A DNA stretch of 57,818 bases, taken from Phycisphaerae bacterium (lineage in GTDB: Bacteria; Planctomycetota; Phycisphaerae; Phycisphaerales; Phycisphaeraceae). The stretch covers positions 1 through 57,818 of the forward strand of contig JAUHYI010000020.1 in assembly GCA_030426385.1 (NCBI GenBank). The letters are read 5' to 3'. Under the pieces are notes generated by a model, which saw nothing but the letters and a program-made list of their open reading frames with translations, was not told the origin of the DNA and searched no databases. Shown here piece by piece: positions 51,422 through 57,818 of the stretch. The first letter of the stretch is position 1. Each line of letters begins with the position of its first letter. The translations under genes were made by a program, and so were the position numbers.

Positions 51422-52725
51422 GATGTCGCCATTAAGGGTCGGCCATGCGGCAATGATTCAGGCACATCCGCAAATTCACGAATACCATCAAACAGCGCCG
51501 TAAAATCTCGCGACAAATGCCCAATCAAACAGTCTGTCAGATCGCCGCGCAGATGGGGATATTTTTTCAGTAACTTGCCAAAACTGAATTCCTCATCATA
51601 AAACGCGTACACCAGTTTTCGCATTGCTTCAATCGCATTGCACAGATTGTCACTGTATTCGGCAAATGCACCGGCCGACGTGTCGCCACGAGCCAGCGCT
51701 TCATGCACTGCATCGCCGACCTGCTCTCCACTGATCAATGCCAGAAACACGCCAGAGGAAAACACCGGATCTAAAAATGCCAACGCATCGCCCGCCAACA
51801 CCAAACCATCCATGGCACTGTATTCCGATCGGTATGAATAGTCGCCCGTGACCCAGACTTGCCCATATTGCGTCGCACCTTGCATCTGATCAGCCACCCA
51901 TAAATTGGCCTGGATGTATCGATCAAAAATGGCCAGTAAATCCTTGCCGTCTTTATAAATTTCATCACGCTCGCCCACGATCCCCAGACTGATCCGATCG
52001 TCATGCAACGGGATATGCCAGAACCACCCCTTGTTTGGCAGGTACGCCACCGTGGTTGCCCCTTCATCAATACCCATGCCGCGCTTACCACCGCGGTAAT
52101 ACGTCCATAGCGATATTTTCGACAATTGCGGATCGCGTTTTCGCCAACCCATTCGGTTAATCGCAAAGCCATCGCGCCCGGAACAATCAATCGTCATCGG
52201 CGCACGCAACACTGACCGCTTGCCATCCGCATCCTCAACTTCCACGCCAACAACACGATCGCCTTCCATCACAAATGCTTTGGCCCCCACACCCATGCGA
52301 ACATCTGCGCCCGCATCACGCGCGCCATCAAGCATCATTTGATCAAAGGCACGGCGTTCGACTTGCCACGTTTGTCCTGCAGGATGACCGTCCAGATGAT
52401 CCGTAAAATAAAACGGCTGTGACACACGCCCATCCATCGTCGCAAATTGCACCGAATGCTTTTTCACAAACGGCGATGCGTTCATCTTTTCGACCATCCC
52501 CAACCGATTCAACGTGTGATAGCAATACGGCAGCAACGATTCACCGACGTGATACCGCGGAAATGGATCACGTTCTAATACCACCACCTGCCGACCATGC
52601 GTCGCCAATACTGCCGCGGCTGTCGCACCCGCAGGTCCACCACCAATCACGATTACATCGTAGTCGTGATTGTGATCACAATTACGATCACCTTCGCCCC
52701 CATCGTTTCGCATTGAATCCCTCAT
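51418..52725 (-). CDS. FAD-dependent oxidoreductase, flavin halogenase-like
   Basis: A 435-residue flavoprotein with the FAD-binding motif YDVIVIGGGPAGATAAAVLA (about 22-41), the LERDPFPRYHVGESLLP segment of the geranylgeranyl-reductase/halogenase group, and GDALAFLDPVFSSGVFLAL near the C-terminus. The motif GWFWHIPL (about 230) matches the WxWxIP signature of flavin-dependent halogenases. A catalytic Lys of the tryptophan halogenases cannot be assigned with confidence. It may therefore halogenate or simply oxidise/reduce an aromatic or polyene intermediate. A His/Asn-rich leader precedes the fold. It is coupled by four-base overlaps to the genes on both sides. Confidence 0.85.
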   Translation of the reverse strand: MRDSMRNDGGEGDRNCDHNHDYDVIVIGGGPAGATAAAVLATHGRQVVVLERDPFPRYHVGESLLPYCYHTLNRLGMVEKMNASPFVKKHSVQFATMDGRVSQPFYFTDHLDGHPAGQTWQVERRAFDQMMLDGARDAGADVRMGVGAKAFVMEGDRVVGVEVEDADGKRSVLRAPMTIDCSGRDGFAINRMGWRKRDPQLSKISLWTYYRGGKRGMGIDEGATTVAYLPNKGWFWHIPLHDDRISLGIVGERDEIYKDGKDLLAIFDRYIQANLWVADQMQGATQYGQVWVTGDYSYRSEYSAMDGLVLAGDALAFLDPVFSSGVFLALISGEQVGDAVHEALARGDTSAGAFAEYSDNLCNAIEAMRKLVYAFYDEEFSFGKLLKKYPHLRGDLTDCLIGHLSRDFTALFDGIREFADVPESLPHGRPLMATS

Positions 52726-53441
52726 GCCCCACCTCCCAACTCTTGTGTATCACCTTGACCACCTTGCACGCGACCACCCGGCATGCCATCACCCACATCC
52801 GGCACCGTCGACCCATTCACCGAATCGATCACCGGCAATATCTCAATAATCTGCGCCATGATTCGCCCGTCACTCATCGTCAACGTATTACGCCTCCCAT
52901 ACAGCACCCCTCCCCCCACCTCACCCACTTTCCCCTTCGCACGTTTCCCTGGAATGTCATCATTGCGTCCACCAATACCCAAACAATCGCGCATCGCTTC
53001 ATCAGGCACAACCCGCAAAAACGCTGACGGATTCGAGACATAATCGATCGCTTGTTCTCGCAAAATTCGCCCCAATGGAATTTTGCATTGCTCGATCATC
53101 TCTCGCGTTTTCCCTTCAAAACAGGACAGTGTGATCCTGATCGCCCCAAATTCCGCCGCTCGTCCATCGTGTTTACCCACCAACACCACTTGCCGCCACA
53201 ACGCATCGTCCACCAACTGTTTTGCGCAAACGCGCAACGTGATTTCCTGATCAAAAAAAGCTTCCAACGTCCCAGTCATATCGCGATCATGATCCAGCAA
53301 CATCCGATATGGCTGCGGCAAATCTCTGGCCATCACCACATCGGCTTCGCATGTCCCTCCGCCTTCTTCGCACACACTTTCCGGCGCAGCCAACAACGGA
53401 TATAAAACCTGCGACATGTTATGCACCACATCACCGTTCAT
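52722..53441 (-). CDS. chorismate lyase (UbiC-like) family protein
   Basis: A 239-residue protein with the UbiC-type plan: LPQPYRMLLDHDRDMTGTLE (41-60), the strand WRQVVLVG with the conserved Arg (R83), IPLGRIL (121-127), YGRRNTLTMSDG (181-192) and the terminal EILP with the conserved Glu (E200). In UbiC the equivalent Arg and Glu lie in the active site that releases pyruvate from chorismate to give 4-hydroxybenzoate. Residues 168-179 (AKGKVGEVGGGV) are a low-complexity insertion from C-rich DNA just before the YGRR strand, and the last 30 residues are Gly-rich and disordered-looking. The product would suit the PaaK-like ligase in the same operon. The assignment is by motif and should be treated as probable. 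Confidence 0.68.
   Translation of the reverse strand: MNGDVVHNMSQVLYPLLAAPESVCEEGGGTCEADVVMARDLPQPYRMLLDHDRDMTGTLEAFFDQEITLRVCAKQLVDDALWRQVVLVGKHDGRAAEFGAIRITLSCFEGKTREMIEQCKIPLGRILREQAIDYVSNPSAFLRVVPDEAMRDCLGIGGRNDDIPGKRAKGKVGEVGGGVLYGRRNTLTMSDGRIMAQIIEILPVIDSVNGSTVPDVGDGMPGGRVQGGQGDTQELGGGA
52906..52950. repeat. C-rich low-complexity element inside the chorismate lyase-like gene
   Basis: CCCCTCCCCCCACC followed by TCACCCACTTTCCCC encodes GKVGEVGGG on the coding strand. It has the CCCACTTTCCCC core shared with the copies at 24080-24180 and 44785-44838. Confidence 0.65.
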
Positions 53442-54808
53442 GCGTAACGTATCCCCCGATGCTGCGGCAGAAAAAACGCATGCAACAAACGATCAACCTG
53501 CAACAACGCATCACGTGTCAAGGTTAATTCATCGCCATCGATCGACAGCAATCCTTGCGTTTGATAATCACTAAGAATATCTGCCCACCGCTCAAATGGG
53601 TCCACACCAAATCGATCAATAAACGGCCGACGCGATATATGCCCGAGCTTCAATTGCAAAACCCATTGCCGGATCATCGCTTCTTCTTCCGTAATCGGAA
53701 GCGCTCGAAAGATCGGCGATTCGCCGGATGAAACCGCTGACACATAGGGTACGATGTCGGCCTGGTTCTGATAGTGCACGCCGCCGATGTGCCCGAACGA
53801 TGAAACTCCACACGCCAACATATCAGCACCGGCCCACAATTCGTCGCGATACACAAAACCAATCGTCGACTTATCACGCACGGCTGTATACGCACTGCCC
53901 ACCGTGTAACCTTCGGCTTCCAACGCTGCGAACGCTTCGCTCACCCATCGCCGTTTGGTTTCCCAATCTGCCACCGGTGCTTCGACCGCACCGGTTTCTT
54001 TCATCTGCTTGTAGATCGTCGTGTTGTACGGAATTTCCATCTGGTAAATCGTCACCGCATCCGGCGCCAGCTTTAACGTCGTCTCAATATTCGCTTTCCA
54101 GTTGTCTTCGGTTTCGCCCAACATCCCGGCGATCAGATCAATATTAATCTGCGGAAATCCCGCGTCGCGTGCCCATTCGTACGCGCCATAAACCTGTTTT
54201 GATCGATGGGCCCGATTATTCAATGCCAGAATATCGTCGTTAAAATTTTCGATACCCAGTGACAGTCGCGTGATTCCCAGATCGTGAATCCGTTGCAGTT
54301 TTTTCGCATTCAACGTGCCCGGCTCGCATTCAAACGCTACCTCATCCGCCCAATCCCACGGCAGCGAACGTTGCAAGCCCTCAAACAAATACGTCAGTTG
54401 TTGGTCCGACAAATACGACGGCGTGCCACCCCCGAAGTAAATGAATTTCAGTTTACGACCCGCGATCTGTGGCTTGTTCGCCAACGCCGCAAGTTCATCA
54501 ATCACCGCATCAAGGTACTGCCGAATGTCATCACTGTTTTTATCCGTGTACACCCGGAAATAACAAAAATGACAACGCTTGCGGCAAAACGGAATATGCA
54601 CGTACAGACCCAATGGCCGATCCACGTCACCCGGCTCATCAAAGCGCGCGATCGCAGTATCACGGTGTCCCGGGTTCCATTGTGAAAACGGCGGATAGTT
54701 CGATACAAAATAATTACCCGCGAGCGTCGACTGATTCGACTGATCCTCGTTATCCAATACCGGCAACGGCGTATCACTGCCCGGCGTCTTATCATTCACT
54801 GCGGTCAT
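53438..54808 (-). CDS. HemN-like radical SAM protein (coproporphyrinogen III oxidase family homologue)
   Basis: A 456-residue radical SAM enzyme. The iron-sulfur motif CRKRCHFCYF has cysteines at 75, 79 and 82 (CX3CX2C). It follows the HemN-like GLYVHIPF strand. The family motifs FIYFGGGTPSYLS, ECEPGTLNAKKL and GITRLSLGIENFND follow. The C-terminal winged-helix HemN_C-like domain (about 370-450) is present. True HemN oxidises coproporphyrinogen III; related proteins include heme chaperones and methyltransferases. A biosynthetic operon setting suggests a pathway-specific radical reaction rather than heme synthesis. Both ends overlap neighbours by four bases. Confidence 0.87.
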   Translation of the reverse strand: MTAVNDKTPGSDTPLPVLDNEDQSNQSTLAGNYFVSNYPPFSQWNPGHRDTAIARFDEPGDVDRPLGLYVHIPFCRKRCHFCYFRVYTDKNSDDIRQYLDAVIDELAALANKPQIAGRKLKFIYFGGGTPSYLSDQQLTYLFEGLQRSLPWDWADEVAFECEPGTLNAKKLQRIHDLGITRLSLGIENFNDDILALNNRAHRSKQVYGAYEWARDAGFPQINIDLIAGMLGETEDNWKANIETTLKLAPDAVTIYQMEIPYNTTIYKQMKETGAVEAPVADWETKRRWVSEAFAALEAEGYTVGSAYTAVRDKSTIGFVYRDELWAGADMLACGVSSFGHIGGVHYQNQADIVPYVSAVSSGESPIFRALPITEEEAMIRQWVLQLKLGHISRRPFIDRFGVDPFERWADILSDYQTQGLLSIDGDELTLTRDALLQVDRLLHAFFLPQHRGIRYA

Positions 54809-56040
54809 TGCGAATCTCCTGTCGTGTTATCCAACACTTTTTTCTCCACCTCACGTTTGAACGCATAGATGTTTCCGTTCTCGCAACCGATCACGATCAT
54901 CCCATGTGCCACCGCAGGCGTGGCCGTGATTGCTTCACCCACGTCATAGGACCACACCGGGTCACCCGTTTGTAAATCCAGAATCAACACTCGTCCGCCA
55001 CCCGTGCCCACCACCACACGATCTCCCGCAATCACAGGCGATGAATCAACCGCACCACGCGTGCGCGTTTCCCACAACAGGTCACCCGTGTGTCGATCCA
55101 AACAATAAACACGACGGCTTCGCGAACCAATCACCAACCGATCGCCCTCAACCGCCACTGATGCTACAAATGGGAAATCCTTGTCATGGAATTGCCACAC
55201 GACCGCCATCGTTTCCAGATCGATGGCCAGCAATTCATTTTGCATTTGTCCCAGATACGCAAACCGTTCCACGATCGCAGGCGTCGCAGCCACTTCGCCA
55301 CCAATATCCAGTTGCCCCAGTTTTTCACCCGTGTTCACATCCACGGTATACAACTGGCGATCGCACCCGCCGAATACAGCCATGTCCTGATAAATCGAAG
55401 CCCCGCCATTGACATAGCTATCAATTTTAAACGCCCACCGTTTTTCGCCGGTTAAAAAATCGATCGCGTACAACGTGCTGTCATAGCTACCCACAATCAC
55501 GACATCACGCCCCTCCTCGTCGGCAACCACCACCGCATGTGCCAACACACGTGCATCAGTCAAAAACGACCAACGCTGCGCACCCGTTTGCCCATCCAAC
55601 GCATACACATATCCATCGTCCGAACCAATGATGACCACCCCGCGATGCACAATCGGCGACGCTTCAATAATGTTCCCCGTCTCAAACGTCCACCGCATCA
55701 ACCCCGTCGCGATTTCGATCGCATGCACATAGCGATTCTGCGATCCTGCAATCACCAAACCATTGGTCATCACGGGCGACGATTTCACACTGCCACCCGT
55801 TTCGTATTGCCATGCCAATTGGTATTGGTCGAACAACTGCTCATCGGCCACGCCTAACGCCTGCGCTCCGCCGCGTGGATGCTCCCAGTCACCTGACACA
55901 TTCGCACGAGCAATCTCCCCCTTATTCGCATGCACATCCGCAAAAACCGGCGCGATCGCCAGGCATCCCCACACACAAACCATCCCCACACCCCGCGCGG
56001 CCTTGGCCCAAACATTTTTCTTAATTCGGCACATTGCCAT
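54805..56040 (-). CDS. secreted PQQ-type beta-propeller protein (BamB-like repeats)
   Basis: A 411-residue exported protein with a signal peptide (hydrophobic residues of about 17-33, cleavage near VFA-DV). Seven or eight PQQ-like repeats follow, each with a variation of GxVYALDxxTGxxxW (for example YVYALDGQTGAQRW, VYCLDRHTGDLLW, LILDLQTGDPVW). It probably folds as an eight-bladed propeller and acts as a scaffold or binding protein; no quinoprotein catalytic residues could be assigned. It is encoded six bases after the alcohol dehydrogenase gene and overlaps the radical SAM gene, so it belongs to the same operon. Confidence 0.85.
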   Translation of the reverse strand: MAMCRIKKNVWAKAARGVGMVCVWGCLAIAPVFADVHANKGEIARANVSGDWEHPRGGAQALGVADEQLFDQYQLAWQYETGGSVKSSPVMTNGLVIAGSQNRYVHAIEIATGLMRWTFETGNIIEASPIVHRGVVIIGSDDGYVYALDGQTGAQRWSFLTDARVLAHAVVVADEEGRDVVIVGSYDSTLYAIDFLTGEKRWAFKIDSYVNGGASIYQDMAVFGGCDRQLYTVDVNTGEKLGQLDIGGEVAATPAIVERFAYLGQMQNELLAIDLETMAVVWQFHDKDFPFVASVAVEGDRLVIGSRSRRVYCLDRHTGDLLWETRTRGAVDSSPVIAGDRVVVGTGGGRVLILDLQTGDPVWSYDVGEAITATPAVAHGMIVIGCENGNIYAFKREVEKKVLDNTTGDSQ

Positions 56041-56046
56041 AACGGT

Positions 56047-57220
56047 TCATCCCTCCCCGCCATGCATCGCCGCACGATACAACGTCACGAAATCATCCAC
56101 ACCCACCGGCCGTGGATTAAACGACGCTGTCCATTGCCCCGCCGCTTCTTCAGCCAGTACAGGAACAATCTCATCCGTCAGACCTTGTTTGGATAACGTG
56201 GTCCCTAACCCCGAGCCGGCCAACAACAACCCAATAGAATCGATCAACTCGCACACATCATCCAACCCTGCAGCCTGAGCCAGTTCCGTATACAAACCCA
56301 AAACATCTTGACGGCCCGCATTAAATCGAATCACATGAGGCAGCATTAAACCCACCGCTTGTCCATGCGTCACGCCCAAATGCGCGGTCAACGGATTCGC
56401 CGCGGCATGCGCCGCACCCAACATACTATTTTCAATGGCCAAACCACTATAGGCCGCACCCAACAACATATCGCCACGCGCTTCAACATCATCCGGATCG
56501 CGCATCACCGCTTGCATGGCCTGATGAATCAACACAAACGCCTCGCGCGAATATCGATTCGATACTACATTTCGACGCGTACACACAAACGATTCCACCG
56601 CATGCGTCAACGCATCAATCGAGGTACACGCTGACACGCGCGCGGGCATCGTCAAGGTTAACTCAGGATCCAACACGGGCCACCGCTGGCAACAGCTTCG
56701 GATCACCGCATGCCATTTTCATGTGCGTTTCACTGTCGGCGATCAACGCGAACGACTGCGTCTCACTGCCCGTCCCATGCGTCGTCGGCACCGCAATAAA
56801 CGGCAACATCTCCTTGTTCGCTTTACCAACGCCGTGATAATCCACAATCCGACCGCCATTGGTCAACAGCAAATTACAACCTTTGGCGGTATCCAATGAC
56901 GAGCCGCCCCCTAAACCCACAATCAAATCCGGCTTCGCCGCACGTGCTTGTATCAAACAGGATTCAATGTCGGCGGTCGTCGGATTTTCATGCGCATCCA
57001 CATACTGCGTCACCGATAAGCCTGACGAAACCAGCGATTGGGCTCCGCGACTCGTGTGCCCCGAGGTTGCTACGCCCGAATCACTCACCAGAAAAACACG
57101 CGTCGCTCCTAACTCCACCGCCAATTGCCCCAGGTGATCGATAGCACCACAGCCAAACACCAAACGTGTTCCAGGCGTGTGATCAAGATCCGAAATCCTC
57201 GGCGTCGTCACTGCCGTCAT
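56047..57220 (-). pseudogene. iron-containing alcohol dehydrogenase, interrupted by a +1 frameshift
   Basis: Two overlapping frames give one complete family protein of about 390 residues. The N-terminal frame (56663-57220) has LVFGCGAIDHLGQLAVELG, the cofactor motif GLGGGSSLDTAKG and PTTHGTGSE, and ends prematurely just after GDPKLLPAVA. The second frame (to 56047) continues with VLDPELTLTMP, SIDALTHAVESF and the metal-binding THGQAVGLMLPHVIRFN. Removing one base from the GGG at 56677-56679 restores GDPKLLPAVAVLDPELT. Members interconvert alcohols and aldehydes with Fe or Zn and NAD(P). It overlaps the aldehyde dehydrogenase stop by four bases. A sequencing error in the short G-run is as likely as a real mutation. 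Confidence 0.88.
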
Positions 57221-57818
57221 GCGCTCGCTCCTGTCATCGTAACCATCGAGTGTGCGTGTTGAATCGCTCGGCGTTGATACAACAATTCAAATAAGTTCCC
57301 CTCATGCGGCTGATCCCATCGTGCCCGACTCGTCGGAATCGGTCCCAGATTCAAGCGTTGAATCATCGGACAGCGAATCAGCTCATCAATAAACGTCGCG
57401 TTCTCTGTGATCGCAGTCACAACCAACGACGTACCAATTTTGCTCAACATATCCGCCTGGGCCATCTCAACAATCGACGAAAACGGAAACATGAATTCAC
57501 GATGCGACAGCGGATGTGCCCACGATTCGCAATGAATCAACGTCGGCAACATATACGTTCGCCCCTCAAACTCTACCAAGCGTTCCCCCCCGCTTTCCTC
57601 TTTTCTATTTTCCAATTCATCATGTTGCAGTCCCTCCGCCATGGATGCCCCATCTACCGCATCACTTCGCAACGCCGCAGTCACATCACGCGCACCACTC
57701 GTTTTCAAACCTTGACTAATTTCCGTATCCGCCCATTGACCGATCGCAGGATTAGCAATCGCAGACAACCGCGCGTTAGGATCATCAGCCCCCATCGGAA
57801 CAAGTTCATTCAAACGTT
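57217..57818 (-). CDS. aldehyde dehydrogenase family protein, C-terminal part (cut by window edge)
   Basis: The frame is open to the right edge, so the visible 200 residues are the C-terminal part; the catalytic Cys lies outside. The conserved C-terminal block is clear: LPTLIHC, then the EEMFGP-equivalent SHREFMFPFSSIVEM, VTAITENATFIDELI and RLNLGPIP-TSRARWDQPHEG, which lines the substrate pocket and tetramer interface in ALDHs. Residues around ASMAEGLQHDELENRKEESGGERL are poorly conserved and may be an insertion. It is translationally coupled to the alcohol dehydrogenase, suggesting an alcohol-aldehyde-acid interconversion step in the cluster. Confidence 0.88.
   Translation of the reverse strand, partial: RLNELVPMGADDPNARLSAIANPAIGQWADTEISQGLKTSGARDVTAALRSDAVDGASMAEGLQHDELENRKEESGGERLVEFEGRTYMLPTLIHCESWAHPLSHREFMFPFSSIVEMAQADMLSKIGTSLVVTAITENATFIDELIRCPMIQRLNLGPIPTSRARWDQPHEGNLFELLYQRRAIQHAHSMVTMTGASA

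Overview
The window reads as chromosomal DNA of a planctomycete, most likely class Phycisphaerae. The lineage markers are PEP-CTERM surface proteins, H-X9-DG pseudopilins with the GFTLIE/GFTLVE prepilin motif, LacI/GntR/AraC regulators beside secreted glycan hydrolases, a PhyH dioxygenase and a very large secreted sialidase-like protein. This is inferred from protein families only; there is no rRNA or other phylogenetic marker here. No tRNA, rRNA, CRISPR array or intact insertion sequence was seen.

Region 1 (1-6.2 kb, minus strand): a five-gene glycan locus. In transcription order it encodes a PEP-CTERM protein, a LacI repressor, a pseudopilin, a secreted DUF4091/GH123-like hydrolase and a Gfo/Idh/MocA oxidoreductase cut by the window edge. 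A strong LacI-type palindrome lies upstream. About 1.36 kb without a convincing gene follows.

Region 2 (6.2-17.4 kb): a second locus with the same parts, encoding a GntR-LacI hybrid regulator, PEP-CTERM protein, pseudopilin, 1730-residue secreted protein with two sialidase-like propellers, and a sodium:solute symporter. A divergent gene encodes a NanM-like lipoprotein mutarotase. Together they suggest cleavage, mutarotation and uptake of sialic acid or a similar sugar.

Region 3 (17.5-22.8 kb): a divergent AraC/PhyH pair, a LacI regulator and a run of small membrane proteins.

Region 4 (22.8-36.2 kb): a complete N-methylglutamate pathway operon in the order mgsA-mgsB-mgsC-gmaS-mgdA-mgdB-mgdC-mgdD, followed by a split UxaA-type dehydratase. 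It predicts that methylamine is oxidised through gamma-glutamylmethylamide and N-methylglutamate to a C1 unit. A divergent Fis-type regulator with a degenerate receiver domain sits at its head.

Region 5 (36.3-43.3 kb): a 1318-residue chemoreceptor carrying two complete periplasmic beta-carbonic anhydrase domains ahead of a membrane, HAMP and MCP signalling module. This is the most striking object in the window and a candidate CO2/bicarbonate sensor. A GH4 glycosidase and a divergent AraC regulator follow.

Region 6 (43.3-57.8 kb, minus strand): a long, tightly coupled operon encoding an aldehyde dehydrogenase (partial), an iron alcohol dehydrogenase (frameshifted), a PQQ-type propeller, a HemN-like radical SAM protein, a chorismate lyase-like protein, a halogenase-like flavoprotein, a GT4 glycosyltransferase, a hotdog thioesterase, a membrane protein, a PaaK-like aryl-CoA ligase, and an ABC ATPase with a giant FtsX permease. 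It looks like a biosynthetic and export cluster built on a 4-hydroxybenzoate-type starter.

A feature crossing regions 2, 4 and 6 is a C-rich (G-rich on the other strand) low-complexity sequence. It sits in-frame inside unrelated genes, where it encodes Gly/Val-rich peptides such as GKVEGVGG, and also in gaps within the operons.
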